Origin: Episyrphus balteatus
Taxonomy: Eukaryota; Arthropoda; Insecta; Diptera; Syrphidae
Assembly (NCBI RefSeq): GCF_945859705.1
Contig: NC_079134.1
Span: 64,582,437-64,646,436, forward strand
Reading direction: 5' to 3'
Length of the DNA stretch: 64,000 bases
The notes under the pieces are model-generated. The model saw nothing but the letters and a program-made list of their open reading frames with translations, did not search any database and was not told where the DNA came from. A program made the translations under genes and the position numbers. Below are positions 23,860 to 36,560 of this stretch, piece after piece; the stretch's first letter is position 1, and every line of letters starts with the position of its first letter.

Positions 23860-25100
23860 AATATATTCGAGGTCAAAGTTAATAAAAATTATAAAAATAT
23901 TTTTTACTTTTGAAAATTTTCCAATTCATTATTTTCAAAATAACAAGATATATTTTTGTGGGGCTTAAACGTTCTACAAATAATTCCTCATATTGATTGC
24001 TTTAATCGTTTAGAAGATATTCGTATCCAAACTAATGCCCAGTGATTTCAATAGTTTTCTTATGAGCCGTATGCATTGCGATTTGGATACGAATATCTTC
24101 TAAAAAAAAAACGAATTTTCAAAGATTTTTCTCGATTTTCGGACCTCAGATATCTATTAAACGGTTAGATAAACGAAAAAAGTTAATAATGCCATTTTTG
24201 TAGAGCGTTCAATTTCCTACAAGAATATGTAAAGAAATTTTTTTAAAAAGTCAATTAATAAAAAAAATTTTTTTTATTAGAAGCTTGATGTAAAAATGGA
24301 AAATTGCGAAGCAGAGAACCTTCCCATTAATATGAGCTTATATTTGGTGTGTATACTCTAGAGGTGTCTAGCAATCGATTTTTCGGAGTACCTACAAAAT
24401 AAAAAAAAAAAAATCGATTTTTTTGAACCACCCTAATATAAATATATAGATATGCTAGGTATGTATGCGAATACATACATACATACAAAAAACTAAAATA
24501 TTTTTTTATTATACTTCGAAAAATCACCTCTAGAATGTACTTACCAAATATGAGCTCTTAATATTAATGGGAATATCCTCCGCTTTACAGATTATCATTT
24601 TTAAAACAGTCTCATATTTTTAAAAAAATCAATTTTTTAACAATCGATTTGTAAACAGTTAAAGCAATCGATTTCTAGCCCCTACAAGAATGCACCTTGC
24701 TAATTTGAAAATAATAAATTCTAAGTAAACCAGAAAATTTTAAAAATGTAAAAAATTTCTTTATAATTTTTTTTTAAGTTTGACCTTGAATATCTTTCAA
24801 ATGGTTTGATTAATGAAAAAAGTATATAAAACCTTTTTTGTAGAGCAATCTAATTCCTACAAGAATATGTCTTGCCCGTTTGATTATTAAATTTTTTATA
24901 AAATTAAGAACAAAAAACGAATTTTTAATGATTTTTTAAAACTTTGGACCTCGAATACCTTTTAAACGGTTTTGATAGAGTATCAATTTCCTACAAGAAT
25001 ATGTAAAGAAATTTTCTAAAAATTCGATTGAAAAAAAAAATGGAAAATTGCGAGGCGGAGGATATTTTAGACGTGTCTAACAAACGATTTTTCGAAATAT
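23860..25100. repeat. Diverged repeat block with a nested foldback
   Basis: TTTCCTACAAGAATATG-type sequence recurs near 24210, 24852 and 24988, each after a similar ACGGTT-containing segment, so this is an old direct repeat. GGAAAATTGCGA(A/G)GC recurs near 24297 and 25051. A foldback spans about 24318-24575: TTCCCATTAATATGAGC...CTCTAGAGGTG pairs with CACCTCTAGAATG...TTAATGGGAA, around A-rich sequence. Non-coding; family not recognised. Confidence 0.6.
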
Positions 25101-25896
25101 TTCTATTAAAAATGTCTCAACATCTTCAAAATTTTTGTCAATACTTTTAAATGTACTATTGAAAACGATTTTGCATGGAAAAATTCCATGTTGAGACCTT
25201 AAATACGATGAAACTAAGTAAATCGAAGTATACTTTGGAACACAAAACTATTTTTAAAAATTATTTTAGGCAAACATTCCTTACTTTTTAACTCAGTTTG
25301 GAGAAAAGAAGATATTAAACTAAGAAAAACACTTTAAATTCTGTCGGAATGTTTGCCCATTAAAAAAGTACCGTTATTAAAAAAAATTGACTCTATCCTT
25401 CAATTATTTTTGTTTTTTTTCTTTTATTTTACTTAATAATCGAGTGAAAACTAATGTTATTTAAAGAACATACCGGGTTTAACAAAATCTGTGCAAAAAA
25501 ATTGTATTCTTAATTGATTTTCACTATAATAATGGACGAAATTTATAATAATGAACTTCGCACAGGCCACAATTTTAGCTAAACTTTCAACTTTGATGCC
25601 GAATTGTAAAGTGATAGAAACAATATTAAAAAAAAAAGGTACTGAATCATGTGAAGCATAGGTATTATCAGCTAATCAAAACAGTTATTTTTAATGAAAT
25701 TTGTTACATATAAAAAAAATGACTTCTCTCCGCTCTTGCCTATTTAGCTGCCTCACAGTGCGACGGCGCGAGGCTACGTTAGTGCACAAAATGTATGAAG
25801 GAACAAAGTAAAGCCAACAAGTAAAGTTCCTTGCGTCCGTTAGTCCAATGTCCAAATACACCTTATCTGTTTTATACAATTTCCATCTCCACTCTT
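25101..25896. other. Non-coding interval
   Basis: AT-rich sequence with no recognised gene or element. The near-repeated fragment AAACATTCC...GGAATGTTTGCCC (about 25270 and 25342) forms a weak inverted repeat. The frame at 25691-25879 has no recognisable domain and is not called. Confidence 0.35.
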
Positions 25897-26218
25897 GGTC
25901 GTGTTTGAATTGCGTTTAATAGTTAAATCCGTGTTAAATTTTTGACACTATTGAGGTAAATAAAAAAAAATCAGCTGTATGGATTATTATTTAAATTTTT
26001 TTCTGCATTTTTTCTGCCTTTTTTCTGCCACGATACTCATTTTTAATAAAAAAAAAAAAAAACAAAACAAAACCAAACTCAAAAAAAATTTAACTCAAAT
26101 TTAACCAGGTCCTAGAGTCCAATAAATTTTTAACAGCTGAAAATTTTTTTATCACCTCAATAGTGTCAAAAATATAGCACGGATTTAACTATTTACCTAA
26201 CGCAATTCACACACGGCC
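25897..26218. mobile_element. MITE with long TIRs, 322 bp
   Basis: The left end (GGTCGTGTTTGAATTGCG, then TAGTTAAATCCGTG and GACACTATTGAGGT) is inverted at the right end (ACCTCAATAGTGTC, CACGGATTTAACTA, CGCAATTCACACACGGCC). The arms are about 80 bp and extend to CAGCTGT/ACAGCTG. The flanks share only TT, so the target duplication is unresolved. Confidence 0.75.
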
Positions 26219-26379
26219 TTATTCAAAGAGTTAAGAAAAAATTATAAAACAATAAAAATTATAAAAATTATTTTCATTTTAAGGAGAACGATTGAATTTA
26301 TAATTCAATTTTAAAGTTCAAGTGACCTCAACTCTAAGGTGGGCTCTTCAGTCATATTTGTCATACCCTTATCTACTAA

Positions 26380-26556
26380 CGGCCATATTATTCACTAGTT
26401 TAATTTAGTTATCCCGATTTTAGCCATGAAAATATTTAAAAAATAGTCAAAAATGACTATTCTTTTCTCTGTGTAATAGTGGATTTGGATTTATTTTTGA
26501 CATTTCAATTTCTGTACACCCAGATGTATTTTTTAAACTAGTGAATAATATGGCCG
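26380..26556. mobile_element. Short MITE, 177 bp, TAA target
   Basis: Inverted ends CGGCCATATTATTCACTAG are flanked by TAA at 26377-26379 and 26557-26559. The TIRs are at least 24 bp (through GTTTAA). Size and TAA target fit a Harbinger-type MITE. Confidence 0.82.
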
Positions 26557-28040
26557 TAAGACGCCTTATTTAGGTCGATGTATAAAACTCACAGCATGAA
26601 TATAATGCGAATTTTAATATTCTAAGGGAATTTGTTTAAATTCAGACACTTAGAAAATGTATGCCCGTGGTCAGGCTGAATAACGAAGAAAAAATAATAA
26701 AAATTATTTGGAGTTGAAAACTGTACTAAATAAAACGGACTAAACGATCATTGATCGAAATCATACTCTTTTATTTAAACACTAGATGGTGTCAGAAGAG
26801 TTTCGAAGGCATACGGCGCGTCGTGTTCGGTCCTGGCGAAAAAAAAAATAATATAATAATATATGGATATCAGTGAAGTGAAAAGAGAATACGAGTGGAA
26901 GTCTAAAAAAAAAAGTCGGAACAGATACAAGAAAAGATAAAAGAAAAGCCAAGAAAATCGTTAAGTTACAAGCAGAAATGTGATATACTAAAAAAAAAAG
27001 AAAAAAAAGCAAAAAATTAATAGGAAAAGTTAGTGGTAATAAAGAGAAAAGTTACTGTACTCAAACACGTGATAAGAAAAAGAGATTAATTTGTGCAAAA
27101 AAAGAAAAAAACATTTATCTAAAAGTTCTAGAGAAGTTGTGCATTGCTTATAGCGAAAGTTAAACCGCAAGGCGAAATACCGGTGAGCTCGCTAAATATT
27201 TTTACCGTAAACATATGGGGCATTTCACGTGAAACCAGCAGCGAAAAATGTCGTGGATCGTCAAATTTGTTCATATTTGGTATATGTATTCCTCAATCGA
27301 TTCAAAAAATACATCTGGAAGGATTTTGAATTTTTTAGCCCTAATAGCGGAGTTATAGGCTTCTAAAGGTTTGGAAAACTGTGGGAAGAGTTTATTTGAA
27401 AAATTTATATAAATTAATGATGGATTATATGCAAAATTAGACGTGCTTTTCAAATATGAAAACTAAACCGGAAATAGATTTATTTTTTCGATAGAAAACC
27501 GGAAGATGCAAAGCCGCCTCACTAAAAAGAACAGTTTTTGGAAATAAACACATTGTTTATTTATAAAACTTTGAAAGAAATATAGCTGAAATCAACAATA
27601 TGGTTCTATGAAAGTTGGAATGAGGTTTTCCGCATAAGTTGTATATGGTTTGAAATAAAGAACATGCAATTTCTGAATGACATCACTTCCCATCTTCAAA
27701 TTTTGTGTTTTGTGTCTATATTTTATAAGCACCATTCAGAACAGAGAAAAATTAATATCTAAATGGTCTAACCTACGCAAAATATAAATTAAAGTGGGTA
27801 CTTCCGGTTTTCCATGCACGAAGACCCCTCACTAAAACCTATGTATCTTCTAAACGACTTGAAATCCCATTCTGAAATTTGGCATGTAGTTTCTAAATTG
27901 TATACCTAAGCTTTATTTTAAGACTATTTAAAAAAATATCAAAATGGTCGAAGTTTCCTAAATTTGGATTTGAAGTGCCAACTTCCGGTTTTCTATCGAA
28001 AAAAGCACGTCTAATTTTGCATATAATCCATAGTAGTATG
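26557..28040. other. Non-coding interval with a possible LTR/PBS relic
   Basis: ATGGTGTCAGAAGAG near 26785 resembles primer-binding sites of some Ty3/gypsy elements, and A-rich leader-like sequence follows. I found no matching LTR start, so this is weak. From 27420 to 28031 a 31-bp inverted repeat encloses about 550 bp (separate entry). The frame at 27144-27329 has no recognisable domain. Confidence 0.3.
27420..28031. repeat. Perfect 31-bp inverted repeat enclosing 550 bp
   Basis: The 31 bp at 27420-27450 (starting ATGGATTATATGCAAAATTA) are exactly inverted at 28001-28031. The enclosed sequence contains further copies of AACCGGAAG/CTTCCGGTT near both sides. The right arm ends 9 bp before the long-LTR gypsy element. 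It could be a TIR element or foldback; no clear target duplication was found. Confidence 0.7.
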
Positions 28041-30250
28041 TGTAACGGTATAAAATTTTTATTAACTCTTCTATCCTGTAGGTACTGATCCTACACAAAA
28101 ATGCGGATAGAAGAGTGTCCGGTAGGCTAGGACCAGGCCAGGCATACTTGTTTGCTTGCTGAAGCTCGCCGGATGTGGGGTGGGTTCTTTGGCCTGCCAT
28201 GCCGGACTACCGTGTTAATTTTATGCCTGTTTACAACAAAAAAAAAATAACAACGAACAAAAAAAATTACTACCTACTCAAAAGAAACCAAAATTCCAAA
28301 AGTTAAAACAAACTAGGACTGAAATAAAAATAGACATAGACAGACAAAACGGATTGAAAAATTAAACTACTTTACTTACAAAAAAAAATTATTAAAAATG
28401 CTCGAAGATGAACCTAGAATTTTGGAACTGATTTACCTACTCGTCCTTTCGATGCACTCGGTGTCTTAGATGTTAATGACACCCCTGAGCTACCCACCCT
28501 CAGCTTCACATATGCTTCACCATGGCCGTCAAGCGCTCAATATATTTATGACAGCCCCTATGACAAAAGAAAATTAGAATAACTCGTCTACCAACGATGT
28601 CTCATGCCTTCAAGAATCTCCTCGTTTCACAGCCACCAGTCACCCCACTGAAAAAGAATTAAGCTCTCATCTTGCTTCAAGTAAAATTAAAAATTTTCAA
28701 ACAAAGTTCTTCATTTTAAAAATACTTAAATTTTTATTCAACAATGAAGAAAATTCTTAAAGTAATAACTACAAACATACATTTACATATATACATATAT
28801 AAATATCCTTCCCTCTTTGAATAATATTTTGTGTGCAAAATTATTTCATAGAAATTAAAAGTATTAAAAAAAAAAAAAAATTGAATTTCGAATAGTCAAT
28901 CAGCTGACAAAAAAATGGAATTAAAATCAGAGGTCAATGTCCTCACGTTTCAAAGAAACAAAATTAAATTGAAACAAAAAAAAAAAAAGAAAAATAGGTC
29001 AAAGCCCTCGGGTTATTCAAAAAAAGACGAATGAGAAGAATCAAAACAAAACCAAAATTACATACATTCACATACCTTTTGTCTGTATCCGTATACTTGT
29101 GCGCACACGTAGAGGGATAGTTGACCTGTGAAATAAAGAAAAAGTACGCATACACAAACACAACAACCCGAGTGAATCTCCTGATGAATTCTAAACACAA
29201 CGATTGGAAGGTTTGAAAAAAAAAAAATAGCAACACACACAAAAAAAATATTGAACAGAGAACGCGAAAGAAATTATGAATGAAATAGGGAAGGTCACAA
29301 TATAAAAAAAATTAGAACAGAAATTAGATAGGTATATGTAGGTAAATGAAATTTTTAAAAAGGGTAGGTATGTAAGTTAGAAATTGAACACATTAAATAT
29401 AATAACACACAAAGAAAAGTAAAATTAGGAAATTAAAAGATTATGAAATTCGCAAAATTATTTAAATGGAAAGATATATATTAGATTTAAGAAAACGCAA
29501 AAATAAGACTAGAACATAGTGCTAAATATTTTAAAATTATAGTTAGGTAGGTATCTAATTTAACACAACACTAGATTGACTTGATTGAAGGTAGTAAAGC
29601 ATAGATAAGATAGGTATCCCAAATAGGAACAGTTTATAGCGAACACATTAGATTGGTATAGGTAAAATGTAATTAAGAAATCGTAGGATCTTGGAAGATG
29701 CAGGAAGTATGAAGAAATGCACCGCAAGTAAGCATAATTGGCAAGACGGCAATTTGGTTGTATATTATATTTATACTTAGGTATATCCGGAATGGAATAT
29801 GTTCCTTTTTTTGTCTTTATACTTTTTCTTGCTTGAGATGTTTTGAATTTAATTTTTTTTTATTTTTTAAATTATTATTAAATTTTATATCCGGAACTTT
29901 TAATTGATTATTTTATTGAGTTCTTCTTTGCCTTCCTTTTATTTTTCAATATCTATTTATTTTTCTAGTATTTTTTTATTTTTTAGTATTTAGTTTAAAA
30001 AAAAATAAATTTCAAACGAAGCTTCCAACTCAAATCAAAACTGAAATCCAAACTGAAAATTTTCCATAAAAATTTTCCAATTTGTTTATTTTTAATAACA
30101 ATTCCCTTGGAAACCAAACAAAATTCTCTCGCCCGGATAAACGTGCTACTACCGTCTTTGAATTTTATTTGTTTTCTTGAAAAACAAAGTACAGATTTTT
30201 TTTTAGAAAATAGGGTGTTTCTGTTCAAATATGAAAACGGCGACCCTACA
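28041..30250 (-). repeat. 3' LTR of the long-LTR gypsy element
   Basis: 2210 bp, matching the right LTR (37486-42231) after the Transib there is removed. This copy is the longer: about 205 bp, mainly around 29699-29730 and 29787-29967, is absent from the right LTR. Otherwise the two differ at few positions, implying fairly recent insertion. It contains low-complexity A/T runs, and apparent frames inside it recur in both LTRs and are not genes. Confidence 0.9.
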
Positions 30251-30413
30251 AAACACTCCACTCCGACGAACACCAGTGTTCTAGGTGTGGAATGGAAAAG
30301 GAGCCCTAATTCAATTCTTGTTGCCTGTTGTCTGTTATTTGTGATAGTGTTCTGTTTTTGTTTGTTTGTGTGTTATTGGTATTATGTATTAGTGTATATT
30401 TATTGGTAAATGT

Positions 30414-32102
30414 TTAGGTCCTTATGTCCTTGGCATGAAAAGTACCCAAGGAAACGCCGTTCATGTCCTGAAGTTCATAAAGACTGTTCCCCTGAACACT
30501 TTTCACTATAGCCTTAACGAACTTTGGACAGAGTTTAGCGTTTAGGCGCTTAAAAGCATCACTCTGCACAAAGTTTCGTTTGTACACAACATCGCCCACC
30601 TGGAATCGCACATCTTTACTCCTTGTATTATATGTCTTTTCATACACTTTATGCGCACGATCCAGAGATTGCTTAAGATGGCTATGTATAATATTCATCT
30701 TCGATGACTTTGGCAACAGCTGAAACTCCGGGTTGTTCATGGAGTTGAGATTCCTCAGTAGTTTGTAGTCCGAACCGTGCTCAACTTTTGACTGACCAAA
30801 CAATGCTTCATATGGAGACATGTCGATTGCGGAATGAATGGTGGTTCTAAGCGCACTGGCAATTGAAGATAGATGTCTATCCCAATGCCTTTGGTCCTTC
30901 TCCAAATAGGATCGGATCGCGCTCAAAATCGACCGATTCACCCTTTCACTCGCGTTTGCCTGCGGTGAATAGACAGCAGTTTTGACGTGAGTGACTCCAT
31001 ATGATAGCAAAAATTTTGCAAAGTCTTTGCTGACAAATTGTTTGCCGTTGTCAGACAAACACGTTTCCGGAACTCCAAACACTGAGAAAATCTGTTCTTC
31101 CAGGAATCTCACCGTATTCTCAGTCGTAGCCTGTCGAAGAGGATGAATGTGTACAAATTTTGTCAATTGATCCAAGCAGACGATAATGTGTGTGTGTCCC
31201 TTCGTTGACCGTGGATATGGCCCCAAAAAGTCGATGAAGATGTGCTGATATGGCCATTCTACTACAAACGCCTGTCCCATTTTCGGCCTTAATATGGTAT
31301 TGGGTGCTTTCGAGACTTTGCATACGTCGCAACTCGCAATGAAAGATTTCACTTCAGCCGCCATATTAGGCCAGTAAAACCTTTCGTGAAGACGATACAA
31401 AGTCTTAGATATACCACCATGCGAAGCTTTCGGGGGTTGATGAGCGAGAAGAATCAAGGACTCGGTCAACATCGATGGAACCCAAAGTTTCCACACCATG
31501 TCATCTTCGACTGGGTTACCTGTACAATGCTTAACTTTTTTGTACACGTAACCCTCAGAGATTTGAAGGTCAGGAAGTTGATCTCCATTATCCCTGATTG
31601 TCTCGATTAACTTCACATATTCCTCGGATTTGAAACTTAAATCATCAAGGTCAATGTGAAGCACATCATGTGGGCTCTCCAAGATGGACACATTGTAAAG
31701 GCAGTCAACAGCGTATACTCGCGATAACGCGTCAGGAACAACGTGCTGACTACCTTTACGGTGCTCAATCTTAAAAACAAAGCCTTGAAGCTTCAAACTC
31801 CATCGTGCCAATCTACCATGTAGATCCTTCTGGTTCGTCAACCACTTCAAACTTGCATGATCAGTTATTATCGTGAAAGCATGCCCTTCCACATAAGGTC
31901 GAAACTTTTTAACTCCCAAAACCGCAGCCAAACATTCCTGTTCAGTAACAGAAAAGTTTCGCTCTGATTTAGTGAGTTTATGGGAGTAATAGTAGATGGG
32001 TCTCTCTTCACCATCATCGTCCTCCTGACATAAAACACAGCCAACGCCGGTACTCGAGGCGTCACAAAGGATCTTAAATGGTTTTGTGTAGTCTGGTGTT
32101 TC
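30414..32102 (-). pseudogene. pol: Gypsy pol: RNase H and integrase
   Basis: Open from 32102 to a stop at 30414; an in-frame TAA at 32103-32105 separates it from RT. RNase H starts with CDASSTGVGCVL and continues through the TDHASLKWL and DALSRV motifs. Integrase has an HHCC zinc domain (H..H in HQPPKASHGG...LHERFYW, then CDVCKVSK), a D,D,E core (FIDFLGPYP, SDNGKQF, and the E in NASERVNRS) and a basic C-terminal part. Only 163 bp separate the stop from the 3' LTR. This 1689-bp piece is the best preserved part of the element. The product would copy and insert the retrotransposon DNA. Confidence 0.92.
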
Positions 32103-33411
32103 TTAAACAGGTGCGACTGTAAGTGCCTCTTTGAGTTGGTTGAACAGCATCTTCACCAAACTCAAACTTGACTCCCGTCTTCAAGGTATTTGTGATTGGT
32201 GCCGCAAGACCGGAATAGTTCTTCACGAACCTACGATACCAACCAGAAAGACCAAGAAATCGTCTCGTCTGGCGAGAATTTTTGGGAACTGGAAAATCTT
32301 TTATTGCCGAAACCTTAGCCGGGTTGGTCTTCAAACATCCCTCACCCACGACATACCCAAGATAATCCAACTCCTTGAAGCAGAACTTAGACTTATCTAA
32401 GTTAATAGTAAGTCCAGCCTCCTTCAACCGAGTAGCGACTATTTCGAGCATCCGCATATGTTCATCAAAAGTAGGGGTAGCAATTAACAGGTCATCGACA
32501 TAAGGGAAAACATTCTCTCTATACTCATGCGGTATTACCTTGTCAATTAGTTTACACATACGTTGTGAAGCGGTGCATAAACCAAATGGCATGACGGTAA
32601 ACTGAAGCAACGGCAGTCCAGGAATGCTAAACGCAGTCTTTTCCCTTGACTTTCATCCAACGGTATCTGCCAAAAGGCGTCCTTCAAATCCACACTCGTG
32701 AAGAAATGTGAATTTGTCATACGACTTAGCAAACCTTCTATATTTGGAACCGGACCAGCATATTTCTTTGTAACGCTATTGACCTTCCTGAAGTCGAGGC
32801 AGAGTCTGTGTTTCCCATTTGACTTCTTTACCAGAACAACAGGAGAACTCCAAGCACTGTCGCTCTCTTCAATAACGCCCATCTGAAACATGCTATCCAC
32901 TTCCTCATAAAGAAGTTTTTGTACCGCTGGAGAAACCGGATAGTGTTTTTGTTTAATAGGGACTGCATCGCCCGTGTCGATGTGATGGCATTCAAGATTT
33001 GTCCGTCCTAAACCATGTACCGCATAGGAAGGAAACAATGCTTTCGCTTTTTCCAAAGCTACTAATTGTTCCGATGTCAATTGATGAGCATTCGGTTCTG
33101 TCTGTGCAACTTGGGTAGTTTGAGGATTCAACTCAGAAATGATTTGTGGAGCTAGGTTAAACAGCTTCCAAAAATCAACCCCCAGGTAGAGTTTTTGTTC
33201 TAGTGTTGGTACTATGAACAAACTCATTTGTTTTTCCAACCCCTTGTACTCAAAACTTACAGTTGCAGAGCCAATAATATCTTGTTTCTGGCCGCTTGCT
33301 GTACTGACCCCCAACGATAGCTTTTTTTATGAAATTCCATTTTCCCGAAGAAATTCCAAAGCATCTAAACCGAGACAACTAATTGATGCTCCGGAGTCGA
33401 GAAGACCGAAC
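32103..33411 (-). pseudogene. pol: Gypsy pol: protease active site and RT, frameshifted
   Basis: Near the right end an aspartic protease site (LLDSGASISC) directly abuts the hAT-type MITE. A TAA follows near 33327. RT then runs from about 33314 with LVKKSNGKHRLCLDFRKVN and SVDLKDAFWQIPLDESQGK, shifts frame near 32640, and continues with FTVMPFGLCTASQRM and the YVDD box (FPYVDDLLIAT). A second shift occurs near 32150 and the next frame meets the stop at 32103. At least four lesions, counting the MITE. Confidence 0.9.
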
Positions 33412-33412
33412 A

Positions 33413-34746
33413 CAGGGCCGGTTTTAGGGGGGGGGGCAGCCTGGGCCGTCGCCCAGGGGCGCAAGAATTGAGGGGCGCCGCAGGCGCCCCGAACTTTTGC
33501 AAAAGTTATATAAATAACGAAGTCTTTCCAATCGATGTTTTATTCATTTTTACTTTCACAAAGGCGCCCCAATTTTTTTCTATTTTACATTTTCAACAGC
33601 GCTCGTTTTGTTTGTCCTAAATTTTTGAAGAATGAAGGCGCCCCCCCAATTTTGGGTTAATTTGTTTGGCTTCCGGAAGGACAATGGTGTCCAAAATCTT
33701 CGTTCATCTTTGAAGAACAAGGCGCCCCAATTTTTTTGAAAGACTTAGGCAAGCCTAATATTCACAGAAGGGAGACGGACAGAATCCCGAAATTAAAAAT
33801 CCAGAAAGCCCAAAACAAGAAAACCCTAAATCCCGAAAACCCAAAAACTCGAAACCCCAAAATTCCGAAAACCCAGAATCCCAAAATCCCAAAAAACCAA
33901 AATCCCGTAAACCCAAAATCCAGCCAAAAATTGACAGCTTGTCCATTTCTCATAAGCACTACATTCGTGTGTGAGAATAAAAAAATAGGTCTGTTCGTTG
34001 TTCCCCCCTCCAGGGCAATCTAAATCATGTCAATTAACTGTCAAAAAAATCAGAGTTTCTCGGGTTTTCATTTTTCATCGAACACCTCAGAGCTTTAGTT
34101 TCATCAGCCAGCATCGAATTTATTATGTCTTGGACAACGAATTCGGAGCTACCCAGAGTGCCCTAGAGCTCACAACGAGCAAACCTAATACTTCTAAATG
34201 TATGTCGTTTTCAATTGGCCGTCCGGAATCATTCAGAAGCCTGCTGCAAGTTTTTTATTCTCCAAATGAAAAAACAAAAAAAAATTATTTGATTTTTCAC
34301 CAATACAGATATTAAATTTCAGAATTGGGTGGACGCGATTCAAACTTTTTTATTGGGTTTCAGAATGAGTGAATCATTGAGTGATTCCAATCGAAAACTA
34401 AATTAATGTACCTAGTTGAAAAAGTTTTTGAAAAATTATTGTTCAAATAAAACCAACTGTACCTACTCTTTAAATGTGTTTAAACAAAAAAGTCAGATAT
34501 AAAGGTAAACGTGTCAATTGAGCCTAAATTACATGATTACTTAATTTTTTTTTTTAAGTTAACCTTATGTACTTTAATAAACTGCACATTGTTAATAAAT
34601 GCATTAACAAGTATATGAGAGGTAAGACATAATCTGCTGTTGCTTTTTTTTCGTGATTTAAAAAAATTGTTTTAAAATCAATTTTTTTTGAGAGGCGCCA
34701 CTTGCAATCTTGCCCAGGGGCGCCGGTAGTGCTTAAGCCGGCACTG
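33413..34746. mobile_element. hAT-type MITE in the gypsy protease gene, 1334 bp
   Basis: The ends are CAGGGCCGGTTTTAG at left and, in reverse complement at right, CAGTGCCGGCTTAAG. The exact 8-bp TSD ACCGAACA lies at 33405-33412 and 34747-34754. The protease reading frame is interrupted precisely here. Inside, GGCGCCCC followed by a T run recurs near 33480, 33562, 33638 and 33721, and GGGGCGCC near both ends. A degenerate AAAxCCC minisatellite lies at 33780-33930. No transposase frame. Confidence 0.88.
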
Positions 34747-34754
34747 ACCGAACA

Positions 34755-36560
34755 CATCTTTGTTGCAAATTTTAACCTTTGCGTAGGGCCTCGGATCGTC
34801 AATATTTAGCAAAGTTGTCGATGATATAGCTCTGTGTAATGTCTTTTTGTCACCAAAGCGCTGACGTAGTTTTGATAGTTTGCAACTTGTAACGTGTTGG
34901 GTGAGTTCGGAGTTGAAAATACGAGCACGTGCTTCTTCGTAATTCAACAACCGTTCGTGTAGTGTGGGTTTATTGTTTTCTTGTAAAGTAGGTGTAATGT
35001 CTTGTTGTAATATAGGTGTGTTGTGTTCTTGTGAAGTAGGTGCATTGTGTTTCTGTAGTGTAGATTGATCCTGTTGAGTTTGTCTTTTAAGTATTTGTAT
35101 TTGTTTGTCATTTTGTACATCCGGTATTAAAGTCTTTATCTGTTTATTGTCTACTGTCTCCTGAACGGATTGCCCGGTCTCTGTTCTGGGGAGCAATATT
35201 CTTCGGCGTTCCAATTGCTCCTCCTCTGGTTTTCCGAAAAAGAACATTTTGTAGAAATAACGTCCGGTCGTCCACAATTGTAACAAAACAGGGAACTTTT
35301 CGCACTAGGACATTTTCGAAATTTATGGCCAATTTTCCTGCAGTTCCAACATTCCGGTTGTTTGTCTCCCTCTCTCGGCTCTGGAAAGTTGACGGCGTCT
35401 ATGCGTTGTTCGTAGGCTGCATCAAAGTTCATAGAGCCGAGTTCATTCACTTTTCTGGCATTGTATCGTTGGTCATGGTCTGCCTGTCTACGTCTGTGTT
35501 CATTATTAAACTTTTCAATGTTACGACAGGTGTATACCATCTCTGGCAAACTGGATGTCTTAAAGGTCAACAGTTTGCTTCCGATTCAAGGTTGTACATT
35601 CTGCCGTAACAAGAAAATAAGTCTGTCTGGTCCTCGTGGCGTTCGCAATTTCGAGTTAAGTTTAAGTACGTCCGAGTAGAAGTTGTCAAAGGATTCATTC
35701 CAACCCTGTTTCCTGTCATCAAGTTTCCGTCCAAGTTCGTCCTCCGTTTCTAGACTTCCAAAATGCTCTATAAGAGCAAGTCTAAAGTTCAACCAGTCTT
35801 GTCCCTTATGCGTCTTTTGATGTACCAAGTACCATTCTGTAACGTCCCCGTCAATAAGTTGGTGAAAACCTTTATGCACCTCCTCCCATTCCACACCATA
35901 GGACATTTGAAGATGCTCTAGACGGAACAGAAAGTCGTTAACTGACATCTTCTTGTTGTCGAATTTTACGCCCCAGTTTTTAAATTCATTATATATTTTG
36001 GGTTGATTTCTATCTAGGCTAAAATTATTTGGTGGATGTGGTCTTTGATCGTTAAGACGCATATTTTCAAAATTTTGAATATTTATAGGTCTTTGATGAT
36101 TTTTGCTCTGAATTGAAATTGGGATTTCCTCAGTTAAACCTGAGGGAAACGAAGACTCCATAACTCGCTGAACAAACCCCTCAAATTCCGTTTGAAAAAT
36201 CTGCCTTTGATTTTCAAATTTCGTTTCTAAACTTTGAAGTAGAACTTTGTTTTGAGCTTCTAAATTTGAAGTTACTATTTTATTAATGTGACCATCAAGA
36301 TCTACCATATTATTTCTCGAAGAAATCGGAGTAGAAGCACATTTTGGGTTAGGGAAATTTTGTTTGGTCATGTCCGTTGTATTATTTTGATTAAATTGGG
36401 GAACAGGTAATCTACCTCTAAATCCTGAAAATGGGTTGGTTGTAGAAAATCTACTTGCACCTAAACCATTTGAACTGTGAGGAAGTTCGTCGATTGCTCC
36501 AGGAGCAGATTTTCTCGAATTTGAAAATAGCCCACCAATATTTTCTTCCAAATTCTCCAT
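34755..36560 (-). pseudogene. gag: Gypsy gag and start of pol, frameshifted
   Basis: The likely gag ATG is 36560 (start MENLEENIGGLF). Gag is open to 35586, then shifts; the next frame (35570-35151) holds two zinc knuckles, CWNCRKIGHKFRKC and CYNCGRPDVISTKC, the latter lacking the usual His. A third frame (from about 35286) continues as a Gln/Thr-rich linker with repeated KHNAPTSQEHNTP-like units and then the N-terminal part of the protease, up to the MITE. Gag forms the particle and the knuckles bind RNA. The gag-to-pol change of frame may be natural; the one near 35580 looks like damage. Confidence 0.85.

Noticed and set aside
26785..26800. Second gypsy primer-binding site (TGGTGTCAGAAGAG)
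   Set aside because: No LTR pair or coding region could be linked to it, so it is noted only within the interval entry.
27958..28200. Minus-strand frame starting MAGQRTHPTSGEL, also near 37630
   Set aside because: It occurs twice only because it lies in both LTRs of the gypsy element, and ends differ with the flank.
29058..29242. Small secreted-protein-like frames rich in F, V and C
   Set aside because: They are in the LTR, repeated near 41254-41435, and come from A-rich sequence read on the other strand.
33780..33930. AAAACCC-like repeats as telomeric DNA
   Set aside because: Irregular spacing and sequence, and it lies inside a hAT-type MITE; a minisatellite is the simpler reading.
33755..33959. 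Two overlapping FGFLGF-rich minus frames
   Set aside because: Translation of the AAAxCCC minisatellite in several frames.
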